NCBI RefSeq assembly: GCF_040050925.1 | Contig: NZ_CP157390.1 | Coordinates: 1,054,001-1,118,000 of the forward strand | DNA from: Leifsonia sp. NPDC080035 | GTDB lineage: Bacteria > Actinomycetota > Actinomycetes > Actinomycetales > Microbacteriaceae | Direction of reading: 5' to 3' | DNA: 64,000 nucleotides | Shown: piece by piece, positions 50,915-59,711 of the stretch | Layout of the letters: each line of letters opens with the position of its first letter | Numbering within the stretch: the stretch's first letter is position 1 | Program-made: the position numbers and the translations under genes | Notes under the pieces: generated by a model | Seen by the model: the letters and a program-made list of their open reading frames with translations, nothing else | What the model was told of the DNA's origin: nothing | The model's database searches: none

Positions 50915-51952
50915 ATGCGCCGCACACCCACCATCGTCACCGCTCTCGCGGCCGCGGCCGCCGCCGCGAGCCTGCTTCTCACCGGCTGCGTCGCCGGCGA
51001 GGGATCCGCCGCGGGCTCCACGAGCTCGTCCGGCGTCACCAAGGGCGGCACGCTCAACATCGACTTCGCCACCTACAACCCGCTCAGCCTGGTCATCAAG
51101 AAGCAGGGCTGGCTCGAGAAGGCGCTGAAGAAGCAGGACATCACGGTCAACTGGGTGCAGTCGGCCGGTTCCAACAAAGCCAACGAGGCGCTGCGCTCCG
51201 GCGCGATCGACGTCGGCTCCACGGCCGGCTCGGCCGCCCTGCTGAACCGGTCCAACGGGTCCGCCATCAAGGTGATCGACATCGCCTCGCAGCCCGAGTG
51301 GTCCGCGATCGTCGTCGGCCCGAACTCCCCGATCACGTCCGTCGCGCAGCTGAAGGGCAAGCAGATCGCAGCCACCAAGGGCACCGATCCCTACTTCTTC
51401 CTCCTGCAGTCGCTCGAGGCGAACGGGCTCTCGGCGAGCGACGTCACGATCCAGAACCTGCAGCACGCCGACGGCTGGGCCGCTCTGCAGAACGGGTCGG
51501 TCGACGCATGGAGCGGCCTCGACCCGATCATGGCCAACGCCGAGAAGTCGGGCGCGAAGCTCATCTACCGCAACGTCGCCTTCAACACGTACGACGTGGT
51601 CGCGGCCACTGAGTCCTTCCTCTCCTCCAAGCCCGACGTCGCCCAGACCGTCGTGAACGCGTACGAGCACGCCCGGGAGTGGGCGCAGAAGCACCCCGAC
51701 GAGACGGCGAAGATCCTCTCCGACGTCGCCGGCATCGACCCCGCGGTCGCGAGCTCCGTCATCAGCGAGCGCACCAACCTCGACGTCTCGCCGCTGCCCG
51801 GGGATGCGCAGCTGAAGGTGCTCACCAAGGTGGGCCCGATCTTCGTGCAGTCCGGCGACGTGAAGTCGCAGTCGGACATCGACAAGGCCCTCGACAGCCT
51901 CCTCGACCCGGACCTCGTGAAGAAGGCCGACCCGAGCGCCATCGGGAACTGA
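50915..51952 (+). CDS. ssuA: Sulfonate ABC transporter substrate-binding lipoprotein
   Basis: 345 aa. Signal peptide with LLLTGC lipobox (Cys25) and an SsuA/THI5-like fold: GTLNIDFATYNPLSLVIKKQ, AIDVGSTAGSAALLNRS, IAATKGTDPYFFLLQSL, and WSGLDPIMA. It captures an organosulfonate outside the membrane. ATG 50915 is preceded by AGAGAGG. There is a 107-nt gap after ssuB. Confidence 0.88.
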   Translation: MRRTPTIVTALAAAAAAASLLLTGCVAGEGSAAGSTSSSGVTKGGTLNIDFATYNPLSLVIKKQGWLEKALKKQDITVNWVQSAGSNKANEALRSGAIDVGSTAGSAALLNRSNGSAIKVIDIASQPEWSAIVVGPNSPITSVAQLKGKQIAATKGTDPYFFLLQSLEANGLSASDVTIQNLQHADGWAALQNGSVDAWSGLDPIMANAEKSGAKLIYRNVAFNTYDVVAATESFLSSKPDVAQTVVNAYEHAREWAQKHPDETAKILSDVAGIDPAVASSVISERTNLDVSPLPGDAQLKVLTKVGPIFVQSGDVKSQSDIDKALDSLLDPDLVKKADPSAIGN

Positions 51953-51959
51953 CGACACC

Positions 51960-52883
51960 ATGTCCTACCAGAACGCACCGGAGGGCGACGGTCCGCTGAT
52001 CGTCGTCGGCGGCCCCGGCGGGAAGTCCGGCTCGGTGACCTCGGTCGCCCGGGAGACCCCGCGCGATCCGGCCGAGCCCGTCGTCTCCGAGACCGGAGCG
52101 GGCGGCGCGGTGGTGCGCACGCCGTTCCTGTCGCGGCGGTGGGTGCGGATCGTCGGCGGCCTCCTGCTGCCGGCCCTGCTGCTGCTCGCGTGGCAGCTCG
52201 CCTCCACCTCCGGTGCGTTCACCTCGTCGCAGCTGCCGTCGCCGGCGATGGTCGTCGATGCGGCCGTCGACCTGGCGCAGCGCGGCCTGCTCGGCCTGTA
52301 CATCGCGATCTCGACGCAGCGGGTGCTGGTCGGCTTCGCCGTCGGCGCCGCCCTCGGGCTCCTGTTCGGAGCGGTCGTCGGCCTGTCGCGCCTCGCCGAC
52401 ATCCTGCTCAGCTCGACGCTCGCCGCCGTGCGCGCGGTCCCGTCGCTCGCGTGGGTGCCGCTGCTGATCCTGTGGTTCAAGATCGGCGAGGACTCCAAGA
52501 TCATCCTCATCGCGATCGGCTCGTTCTTCCCCGTCTACACGACGGTCGCCGCGTCGCTGAAGCACGTCGACCGGAACCTCGTCGAGGCGGGACGCGCGTT
52601 CGGTCTCGGCGGTGTGCGGCTGTTCACCACGGTGCAGCTGCCGTCCGTGCTGCCGTCCGTCATCTCCGGTCTGCGCCTCGCGCTCGCCCAGGCGTGGCTG
52701 TTCCTGGTCGCCGCCGAGCTGATCGCCTCCTCGATGGGCCTCGGCTTCCTGCTCAGCGACTCGCAGAACAATGGCCGCACCGACCGCCTGTTCCTGGCGA
52801 TCATCCTGCTCGCCGTGCTCGGCAAGCTGACGGACTCGATCGTCGGCGCGTTCGAGAAGTGGGCCGGACGCCGCTGGGGCTAG
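51960..52883 (+). CDS. ssuC: Sulfonate ABC transporter permease
   Basis: 307 aa with six helices after a 55-residue hydrophilic N-terminus. The EAA-like loop is LVEAGRAFGLGGVRLFTTVQLP, shortened here to EAGRAFGLGGVRLF, contacting SsuB. The block AVRAVPSLAWVPLLILWF is a family signature. Seven nt behind ssuA. Confidence 0.9.
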   Translation: MSYQNAPEGDGPLIVVGGPGGKSGSVTSVARETPRDPAEPVVSETGAGGAVVRTPFLSRRWVRIVGGLLLPALLLLAWQLASTSGAFTSSQLPSPAMVVDAAVDLAQRGLLGLYIAISTQRVLVGFAVGAALGLLFGAVVGLSRLADILLSSTLAAVRAVPSLAWVPLLILWFKIGEDSKIILIAIGSFFPVYTTVAASLKHVDRNLVEAGRAFGLGGVRLFTTVQLPSVLPSVISGLRLALAQAWLFLVAAELIASSMGLGFLLSDSQNNGRTDRLFLAIILLAVLGKLTDSIVGAFEKWAGRRWG

Positions 52884-52961
52884 GCGGGCTGGAGGGCTCC
52901 CCGCCCGATGAGGGGTGGATCCACCGATGCGCGGAGGACGCGTCGGGCGTAGACCGGGCGC

Positions 52962-53405
52962 ATGGTCCAGATCACGAATTCCATCGACATCCAGGCGCCG
53001 GCCGCGCGGGTCTACGCGGCCCTCCGCGCCCTCGACGCCTACCCCGCGTGGCTCCGGCACTCCGCGGTCTACCGCGGCACGCGCGCGCCGGCCGGGCCGC
53101 CCGCGGCCGGCGTCGCCTACGTCGACTCGACAACGGTCGGCCGGATGCGCGGCGAGCTGCTGGAGGATGTGCCTGGCCGCTCGCTCCGCTTCCACCAGGC
53201 GAAGCCATCCGGCACCCTCGACGCGCTCATCCGGTACGACCTCGCCGCGACGGCCGACGGCGGCGGTACGCGCGTGACGCGGGTCGGCGACCTCACGACG
53301 CGCGGGATGCTGCGCGCCGCGCAGCCCGTGCTCGTGCGCATGGCGGCGGCGGAGAGCCGGCGCACCATGACCGCCCTGAAACGACACGTCGAAGCCGGGC
53401 GCTGA
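52962..53405 (+). CDS. SRPBCC-family protein
   Basis: 147-aa START/polyketide-cyclase-like fold (ITNSIDIQAPAARVYAALRA at the start). The fold binds a hydrophobic ligand in a helix-grip pocket. The ligand is unknown. No operon partner is obvious, as it sits 78 nt after ssuC. Confidence 0.75.
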   Translation: MVQITNSIDIQAPAARVYAALRALDAYPAWLRHSAVYRGTRAPAGPPAAGVAYVDSTTVGRMRGELLEDVPGRSLRFHQAKPSGTLDALIRYDLAATADGGGTRVTRVGDLTTRGMLRAAQPVLVRMAAAESRRTMTALKRHVEAGR

Positions 53406-53504
53406 GGTCCCAACCACGCCGTCCCCCGGTTGTCCACCCCTGCAGCCGCGGCCCTCTCCGGCCTACGTTCGCGGAACACGCAAACGACGAGAGGAAGAAC
53501 GACA

Positions 53505-53972
53505 ATGGCAGCAGTCACCGAGTCCGTCGACGTGGCGGTCCCCGTCTCGACCGCCTACAACCAGTGGACGCAGTTCGAATCGTTCCCGCACTTCCTGGAT
53601 GAGGTCGAGGAGATCCGCCAGGTCGACGCCACCACCAACCACTGGCGCGTCAAGATCGGCGGAGTCCAGCGCGAGTTCGACACGGTGATCACCGAGCAGC
53701 ACCCGGACGAGCGGGTCGCGTGGAAGAGCGTGGCGGGCGACGTCGAGCACGCGGGCGTCGTCACGTTCCACCGGCTCTCCGACGCCGAGACCCGCGTCAC
53801 CGTGCAGCTCGACTGGGCGGCGACCGACGCGATCGAGAAGGTCGGCGCCGCGATCGGCATGGATGACCACGCCGTCAAGAAGGACCTCGCCAACTTCAAG
53901 GAGTTCATCGAGTCGCAGGGCTCCGAGACCGGTGCCTGGCGCGGCGACGTCGCACCGGGCAGCCCGTCATGA
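53505..53972 (+). CDS. SRPBCC-family protein (cyclase/dehydrase type)
   Basis: 155 aa. The start VTESVDVAVPVSTAYNQWTQ and FESFPHFLDEVEEIRQ are typical of the polyketide-cyclase/dehydrase branch (YfbZ/COG5637-like). GAGAGGAAG precedes the ATG. Overlaps the next small gene by four bases. Confidence 0.85.
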   Translation: MAAVTESVDVAVPVSTAYNQWTQFESFPHFLDEVEEIRQVDATTNHWRVKIGGVQREFDTVITEQHPDERVAWKSVAGDVEHAGVVTFHRLSDAETRVTVQLDWAATDAIEKVGAAIGMDDHAVKKDLANFKEFIESQGSETGAWRGDVAPGSPS

Positions 53973-54226
53973 CCGACGACTCCGACCACCTCCGCGACGC
54001 CGATCAGACGGCCAAGGACCGCTCCTACAGCCCGTCAAGCGATCGTGAGACGGCCGCCCGGCAGGACGACACCGTGGGCAACCGCGTGCCGCCCGGCACG
54101 GGCGGTCCGGACGACTCCGGAGACCCCCCGCCCGTCGATGAAGGCCTCGACCCCTCCGTCATCGCCGAACGCGGACACCGGGGTCCCGGAGCCGGTCCGG
54201 AAGGGTCGGCTACGGACGACCGGTGA
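53969..54226 (+). CDS. Small disordered hypothetical protein, 85 aa
   Basis: Very hydrophilic, rich in Asp, Gly, Pro and Arg, with no predicted structure. ATG overlaps the SRPBCC stop (ATGA). Its last 17 bases overlap the end of the convergent SDR gene. It looks translated from its coupling, but I cannot assign a function. Confidence 0.5.
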   Translation: MTDDSDHLRDADQTAKDRSYSPSSDRETAARQDDTVGNRVPPGTGGPDDSGDPPPVDEGLDPSVIAERGHRGPGAGPEGSATDDR

Positions 54227-55106
54227 AGTCGTCCATCGACCCGTAGACGCCGAACACCCGGCCCGCGAGTGCATCCCACGCGCGGGTCGGGAGGACGCCC
54301 TTGAGTGTCTTGGCGAGCCCGACCGACCACGGCAGCATCAGCATCGGCTTGCCGGCGAGCATCGCCCGCCACACCCTGTCGACCACGTACTCCGGCGTCA
54401 GGACGGGCGTCAGCAGCGGCCCACGCGCCCCCTCGAACATGCCGGTGTCGATGTAGCTGGGCGCGACGGTCGTCACCTTCACGTGGCCGAAGGCCTCCTG
54501 CTCGAGTTCGATGCGCAGGCTGTCGCTCCAGCCGATCACCGCCCACTTGCTCGCGGCGTACACGCTCATCCTCGGATTCGCCACGGTGCCCGCCGCCGAG
54601 GCGATGTTGACGATGCGGGCCTCACGCACGCTCGAGAGCATCCCGGGCAGGAATTCCCGCGTGGTGTACATCGGAGCCAACGCGTTCACCTGCATGGTGG
54701 CGCGGGTGTCCTCGCCGTTGTCGTGCTCCCAGAAGAACTTGCCGCGCACGATGCCGGCGTTGTTGATGAGGACGTCGATCCCGTCCAGCTCCTTGCGCAC
54801 GGCTTGAGCGGTCTGCGCGATCGCGCCCAGCTCACCGAGGTCGATGACGTAGGGATGCACGCTCGTCGCAGCGCGTCCCGCCGCCGAACTCGGTGACCGG
54901 GGCGGCGCGCCCCAGGCCGCGGCGGTCCGCCCGGCGAGGATCTCCGTGCGCAGCCGATCGGTCAAGCGGGTGAGCGCCGCCTCGTCCCTGTCCCACAGCA
55001 CGACGGCGCGGGCGCCCTCGCGCACCGCGCGCTCCGCGTAGAGCCGGCCCATGCCGGACGCGGCTCCGGTGATCAGGACCCGGGCGCCTCGAACCGTTCT
55101 CGCCAT
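54210..55106 (-). CDS. Short-chain dehydrogenase/reductase
   Basis: 298 aa. Cofactor loop LITGAASGMGR, NNAG block VLINNAGIVRG, active Ser in NIASAAGT, and YAASK. A 25-residue insertion (about 65-90, Ala/Pro/Ser-rich) lies between the first strands. ATG 55106 is chosen, as the upstream ATG has no added conserved sequence. Substrate unknown. Confidence 0.85.
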   Translation of the reverse strand: MARTVRGARVLITGAASGMGRLYAERAVREGARAVVLWDRDEAALTRLTDRLRTEILAGRTAAAWGAPPRSPSSAAGRAATSVHPYVIDLGELGAIAQTAQAVRKELDGIDVLINNAGIVRGKFFWEHDNGEDTRATMQVNALAPMYTTREFLPGMLSSVREARIVNIASAAGTVANPRMSVYAASKWAVIGWSDSLRIELEQEAFGHVKVTTVAPSYIDTGMFEGARGPLLTPVLTPEYVVDRVWRAMLAGKPMLMLPWSVGLAKTLKGVLPTRAWDALAGRVFGVYGSMDDFTGRP

Positions 55107-55113
55107 GTCTCCA

Positions 55114-55863
55114 TCATCGCGCACCCGCACGCCGGGGGACGGCCCGGTAACGCGACCTGATCTCCGGTTCCAGGTGCTCGGTCGCGTAGCTCAGCATCGT
55201 GCGCGGCATCTCGGCGGCGTGCCGGTCGAGGAAGCCGAGCAGCACCGAGCGGTCGACGCGCTTGCCGACCTCCCGCAGCATCCAGCCGACGGCCTTGTGC
55301 ATCAGGTCCTCGCGATCGCCGAGAAGCCGCTCCGCGAGGGCGAGGGTCGTGGACGCGTCGCCCCTCTTGATGAAGGCGAACGTGGAGAGGACCGCGACCC
55401 TGCGCTCCCACAGCACTGGGCCGGCGGCGAGCTCGTAGAGGAGGTCCCGCGGCCGGTCGACGAGGAACTCGCCGAGCACGTACTCGGCGGAGGAGTCCAC
55501 GAGATCCCAGTTGTTCACCCGGCCGCGGCGCACGGCATCCACGTAGAAAGCGGCAAGCCGTTCGCGCTCCGCGTCGTCGCGCGTCCGCGCCCTGCTCGCG
55601 ACGGCGAACCGTCCGTTCAGGATGAGGAGGGCGGCGAGCCGGTGCTCGTGCACCTCGCTGTCGAGCAGGGTCCGGAGCTCGGGCTCCGGGAGGGCGGCGA
55701 ACCGGCGGGCGACCGCCCTGGTCTGCGGGACGCGCACGCCGGCGAAGACGTCCCCCTCGCCGTACTCCCCGGCCCCGGTCTTGAAGAAGCGCTGTAGGAA
55801 GGCGGCGTCCTCGGGGTCCGCAACGGCGTCGATGGCCGCCATGACGTCGGCTGCTGTGCTCAC
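55114..55863 (-). CDS. AlkD-like DNA alkylation repair protein
   Basis: 249-aa HEAT-like-repeat DNA glycosylase. The family blocks are GVRVPQTRAVARRF, EHRLAALLIL, VNNWDLVDSSAEYVLG and the Arg-rich RTMLSYATEHL. It removes bulky or cationic alkyl bases without base flipping. GTG 55863. Seven nt ahead of the SDR gene, so the two are probably co-transcribed. Confidence 0.88.
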   Translation of the reverse strand: MSTAADVMAAIDAVADPEDAAFLQRFFKTGAGEYGEGDVFAGVRVPQTRAVARRFAALPEPELRTLLDSEVHEHRLAALLILNGRFAVASRARTRDDAERERLAAFYVDAVRRGRVNNWDLVDSSAEYVLGEFLVDRPRDLLYELAAGPVLWERRVAVLSTFAFIKRGDASTTLALAERLLGDREDLMHKAVGWMLREVGKRVDRSVLLGFLDRHAAEMPRTMLSYATEHLEPEIRSRYRAVPRRAGAR

Positions 55864-55885
55864 GCGAGCACCCTAGCGCGGGGCA

Positions 55886-55978
55886 TCAGCGGCGCCCGCG
55901 CCGGCGCGATGCCACGAGCACCGCGCAGATCAGCGCGAGCGTGATGGCGGCGAACGCCGCTTCGACGACGAGGATCAT
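55886..55978 (-). CDS. Small single-pass membrane peptide, 30 aa
   Basis: MILVVEAAFAAITLALICAV followed by LVASRRRGRR: one helix then a basic tail, positive-inside. GAGG lies 5 nt upstream of ATG 55978. No homology can be judged by eye, so it may be chance. Confidence 0.35.
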   Translation of the reverse strand: MILVVEAAFAAITLALICAVLVASRRRGRR

Positions 55979-56336
55979 GCGGGCCTCATGCGTGCCTCGC
56001 CGCGGACATCGACGCGGGTGCGAGGGCCATGCTCCCCGGGTCGGGAGGTGCGGCGGTCGGGCGAGCGCTTCGGTGCATTCGGGTCTCCAGCTGATGCGGC
56101 GGGTTCGGGTGTCTGGCGCACCAGAGAGACGCACCCCGGCCGCAGACTATGACGCGACCGGGGCACAATCGCCCACGACACGACGATTCGCGTCGTGATC
56201 TCGGCTTTTCACGCAGGATTTCGCCGAAATGGGCAAGAAAACGTCCGCTCGCCGCGGATAGGCTCGAAACGGGCGCGCGCTGCGCCCATCGTTCCGCCGC
56301 GACCCGCGCGGCCGACCCAACGACGGGAGGTTCGTC
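55979..56336. promoter_or_regulatory. 358-bp gap before the DUF6421 gene with inverted repeats
   Basis: No convincing gene. It contains CACGAC-N7-GTCGTG (56179-56197) and the 13-bp palindrome ATTTCGCCGAAAT (56218-56230), both AT-richer than average, 107-160 nt before the DUF6421 ATG. GGGAGG then lies 6 nt before that ATG. Likely a promoter with operators. Confidence 0.4.
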
Positions 56337-57782
56337 ATGTCTCAGTTCGTCCAGCAGTTCAGCAAGGACGCGATTGTCGGGGAGCCCGAGGTCGTCGAGG
56401 ACGCCCGCCCCGTTCGCGAGCTGGCGACGCATCCCGCGTGGCTCCGGCTCAAGGAGGCGGCGGTCGCGCTTCAGGGGATACAGGTGAAGGACGGCTCGGT
56501 CGAGCAGGAGTCCGACCGCCCCGCGGCCGCGGAGCACACCGGCGCGATCATCGACGCGATCGGCGAGCTCGCCCCGCACTTCCCGCACGACGCGAGCTAC
56601 CTCGCCGCGCTGCAGCGCGACTTCGCCCGCTGGTCGGACGAAGGTTTCGGCGTCCCCGACTTCCTCGACTCGCTGAACGAGTTCCAGCCGCAGCAGCACC
56701 GCGTCGACGGGCTCGGCCACCTGGTCGTGTTCCCGATGTACACGCAGAACGGCAGCACCAACCGCTTCGTCGAGGCGGTGCTGGTGGAGGTCATCTGGCC
56801 GGAGTTCATCGGCGCGCTGGAGGCGGGCGACTACGGCAACAAGCTCTTCGTCCCGCTGCGCTTCGTGGACTTCACGCCCGGCTACGACACCAACTCCGCG
56901 GTGCTGTTCCCGGAGACCGTCGCGATGCGCGAGATCCCGCAGTTCACCTGGGGCGCCATCTTCCAGGACCGCGAGGCCGCGCGCTACCGCCGCGTCGTCC
57001 GCGCGGCCGCGGAGATCACCAAGCTGGAGCTGCCGGAGGACGCGGCCCGCATGCTGGACGACCAGCAGCTCACGGAGGAGACCTTCGTGATGTGGGACCT
57101 CATCCACGATCGCAGCCACATGCGCGGCGACCTGCCGTTCGACCCGTTCATGATCAAGCAGCGGATGCCGTTCTTCCTCTACTCGCTGGAGGAGCTGCGC
57201 TGCGATCTGACGGCGTTCCGGGAGTCGGTGCGCCAGGAGCGCGAGCTCTCCGCGCTGCCGTCGTCCGAGCTGTCCGCGTCGCAGAAGCAGATCCGCGACC
57301 ACGCCAAGCTCGTGCAGTACGCGGTGATCTTCGACCGGATCTTCCGGTTCGCGATCACCGGCAGCCGGGTGCGCAACTACGACGGACTCGGCGGCCAGCT
57401 GCTGTTCGCGTGGATGCACCAGCACGACGTGCTGCACTGGACGGACACCCAGCTCACCATCGACTGGGAGGCCGTGCCCGACGTCGTCGTGGCGCTCAGC
57501 GACCAGATCAACGAGCTGTACTGGCGTTCGATCGACCGGCCGAAGGTCGCGCACTGGCTGGCCGCCTACGAGATGCTGACCAGGACGCTGACGCCGAACC
57601 CCGCATCCAATTGGGCCCGCGGGCTCTCGGACGAGGTCCTCGCCGGTGCGCCGAAGGGCTACACCGACCAGGTGCTCGACGACGAGTTCCCGCTCTCGAT
57701 GTTCTACGAGGCGCTCAACAAGAAGATGGCGGGCGTCATCGAGTCCACGGCCGGGATCACCGGCACGACGGACGCCGCGTGA
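56337..57782 (+). CDS. DUF6421 family protein
   Basis: 481-aa soluble protein, found in actinobacteria, of unknown function. Conserved-looking blocks are VFPMYTQNGSTNRFVEAVLV, LIHDRSHMRGDLPFDPFMIK and FAWMHQHDVLHWTD, which are His/Asp/Glu-rich and could bind a metal. First gene of an operon coupled by GTGA overlaps to an SDR and then a threonine-aldolase-like enzyme. The context suggests an oxidative or carbonyl metabolism. Confidence 0.8.
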   Translation: MSQFVQQFSKDAIVGEPEVVEDARPVRELATHPAWLRLKEAAVALQGIQVKDGSVEQESDRPAAAEHTGAIIDAIGELAPHFPHDASYLAALQRDFARWSDEGFGVPDFLDSLNEFQPQQHRVDGLGHLVVFPMYTQNGSTNRFVEAVLVEVIWPEFIGALEAGDYGNKLFVPLRFVDFTPGYDTNSAVLFPETVAMREIPQFTWGAIFQDREAARYRRVVRAAAEITKLELPEDAARMLDDQQLTEETFVMWDLIHDRSHMRGDLPFDPFMIKQRMPFFLYSLEELRCDLTAFRESVRQERELSALPSSELSASQKQIRDHAKLVQYAVIFDRIFRFAITGSRVRNYDGLGGQLLFAWMHQHDVLHWTDTQLTIDWEAVPDVVVALSDQINELYWRSIDRPKVAHWLAAYEMLTRTLTPNPASNWARGLSDEVLAGAPKGYTDQVLDDEFPLSMFYEALNKKMAGVIESTAGITGTTDAA

Positions 57783-58465
57783 CCGATTCCGCCGCTCGCG
57801 GCGCCGACGGCCGGCTCGTGCTGGTCGCCGGCGCCACGAGCGCTTCGGGCGAGGCCGTCTCCCGCGCGCTCGTCGCCGCGGGCGCGACGGTGCTGGCGGT
57901 GGGGACGCGCGAGGAGGCACTGGATGCCCTGGCCGCCGCCGTGCCCGGCGTCGACACCCGGGTCTGCGATCTCGCGGACCGCGATGCCGTCGCGGAGCTG
58001 GCCATGCGCATCCACCTCAAGTTCGGCCGGATCGACGGCCTCGTGCACCTCGTCGGCGGCTGGCGCGGCGGCGGCGGTCTCGCCGGGCAGAGCGACGAGG
58101 ACTGGGACTTCCTGGAGCGCGGCTTCCGCACGCTCCGGAACACCACGCGCGTCTTCTACGACGACCTCGTCGCCTCGCCGGCCGGGCGCCTGGCGATCGT
58201 CTCGTCCACCGCGGTGGACGCGCCGTACGCCGGCGGTGCCAACTACGCGGCGGCGAAGGCCGCGGCCGACGCCTGGACGCGCGCGGTCGCACAGGGCCTC
58301 CGCAAGGACGCCCCGCAGTCCGCCGCGACGATCTTCGTCGTGAAGACCCTTGCCGGCCTGGAGGCGGCCCTCGGCGACGAGGTCGTCCGGCTCTGGGGCC
58401 AGGACCCGGAGGCGATCAACGGGCGTCGGGTGCCGCTCACCGTCGAATCTAGGATGGACGGGTGA
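57779..58465 (+). CDS. Short-chain dehydrogenase/reductase, atypical cofactor loop
   Basis: 228 aa. The dinucleotide loop is VAGATSASGEA rather than the common TGxxxGxG, with the NNAG position read as HLVGGWRGGGG. Catalytic YAAAK is present with Ser in VSSTAVDAPYAG. GTG 57779 overlaps the DUF6421 stop, and the stop overlaps the next gene. The odd loop may reflect altered cofactor choice. Confidence 0.8.
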   Translation: MTDSAARGADGRLVLVAGATSASGEAVSRALVAAGATVLAVGTREEALDALAAAVPGVDTRVCDLADRDAVAELAMRIHLKFGRIDGLVHLVGGWRGGGGLAGQSDEDWDFLERGFRTLRNTTRVFYDDLVASPAGRLAIVSSTAVDAPYAGGANYAAAKAAADAWTRAVAQGLRKDAPQSAATIFVVKTLAGLEAALGDEVVRLWGQDPEAINGRRVPLTVESRMDG

Positions 58466-59532
58466 CGCTACAACTCCACGACCTCTCCCTGCGCGGTTTC
58501 GCCTCCGACAACTACGCGGGCGTGCATCCCGAGATCCTCGACGCGATCGCCGCCGCCAACCTCGGGCACCAGATCTCCTACGGCGAGGACGTCTACACCG
58601 AGCGACTGCACGAGGTCTTCGCCGAGCACTTCGGCGATGGCGTGCAGGTGTTCCCGGTGTTCAACGGCACCGGCGCCAACGTGATCGGCCTGCAGTCGAT
58701 GGTCCCGCGCTGGGGCGCGGTGATCTGCGCGAAGACGGCGCACATCAACACGGACGAAGCGGGCGCGCCCGAGAAGGTGGGCGGCCTCAAGCTCCTCCCG
58801 ATCGAGACGCCGGACGGCAAGCTGACGCCGGAGCTCATCGACCGGGAGGCGTGGGGCTGGGGCGACGAGCACCGCGCGCAGCCGCTCGTGGTCTCCATCA
58901 CCCAGACCACCGAGCTCGGCACGGCGTACACCGTGGACGAGGTCCGCGCGATCGCGGAGCACGTGCACGCACGCGGCATGAAGCTGCACATGGACGGCGC
59001 GCGCATCTCGAACGCGGCGGCGACGCTCGGCGTGCCGCTGCGCGCGTTCACCGCGGACGCCGGCGTGGATGTGCTGAGCTTCGGCGGCACCAAGAACGGC
59101 ATGCTGTTCGGCGAGGCCGTCGTGGTGCTGAACCCGGCCGCCTCGGAGGGGCTGCTCTACCTGCGCAAACTGAACATGCAGCTCGGCTCCAAGATGCGGT
59201 TCATCTCCGCGCAGCTGATCGCCCTGCTCTCCGACGACCTGTACCTGCGGTCGGCCGCGCACGCGAACGCGATGGCGACCCGGTTGCGGGAGGCGCTGGA
59301 GAAGGGTGTGGCCGACGGCAGCATCCGGGGCGTCGGCTTCAGCCAGGCGACCGAGTCGAACGGCGTCTTCGCGACGCTGCCGGCGGGCGTCGCCGACCGG
59401 CTGCGCGAGCAATTCCGGTTCTACGACTGGGACGCCGCTCGCAACGAGGTGCGCTGGATGTGCTCGTTCGACACCACGGAGCAGGACATCGACGACTTCG
59501 TCGCCGCGCTCGTCCGCGAGCTAGCGGCCTGA
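58462..59532 (+). CDS. Low-specificity threonine aldolase / beta-eliminating lyase
   Basis: 356-aa PLP enzyme of the aldolase family. FASDNYAGVHPEILDAI is the start, HMDGARISNAA the PLP-pyridine contact and Lys211 in SFGGTKNG the PLP lysine. It would split threonine or related beta-hydroxy amino acids to glycine and an aldehyde. GTG 58462 overlaps the SDR stop. An SDR plus aldolase pair could reverse oxidation of a hydroxy-amino acid. Confidence 0.88.
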   Translation: MTLQLHDLSLRGFASDNYAGVHPEILDAIAAANLGHQISYGEDVYTERLHEVFAEHFGDGVQVFPVFNGTGANVIGLQSMVPRWGAVICAKTAHINTDEAGAPEKVGGLKLLPIETPDGKLTPELIDREAWGWGDEHRAQPLVVSITQTTELGTAYTVDEVRAIAEHVHARGMKLHMDGARISNAAATLGVPLRAFTADAGVDVLSFGGTKNGMLFGEAVVVLNPAASEGLLYLRKLNMQLGSKMRFISAQLIALLSDDLYLRSAAHANAMATRLREALEKGVADGSIRGVGFSQATESNGVFATLPAGVADRLREQFRFYDWDAARNEVRWMCSFDTTEQDIDDFVAALVRELAA

Positions 59533-59661
59533 CGTCGCCATGACCCCCGTTCTGGGGGTAGGTGGGGTACAAGAATGTCCTCCATTTGACCGACACGTCC
59601 GATAGTCTTGGTGAGTCGTCGGGGGAACCCGAATAATCCATCGGCGATAACCCCGAAACGC

Positions 59662-59705
59662 ATGCCGGGCATATGGAAATCCCTAGTATCCATATCGCCC
59701 GGCAT
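59662..59705. terminator. Hairpin between convergent aldolase and GNAT genes
   Basis: ATGCCGGGCATATGGA pairs with TCCATATCGCCCGGCAT (one bulge), loop atccctagta. It ends seven bases before the GNAT stop on its side. The 129 nt between the aldolase stop and this hairpin hold a TTGACC (59586) and GGGGGAACCC, unexplained. Confidence 0.7.
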
Positions 59706-59711
59706 CGTGGT

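Noticed and set aside
55086..55104. TCGAACCGTTCTCG before the SDR start as an SOS box
   Set aside because: Spacing and half-sites do not fit the actinobacterial TCGAAC-N4-GTTCGA pattern.
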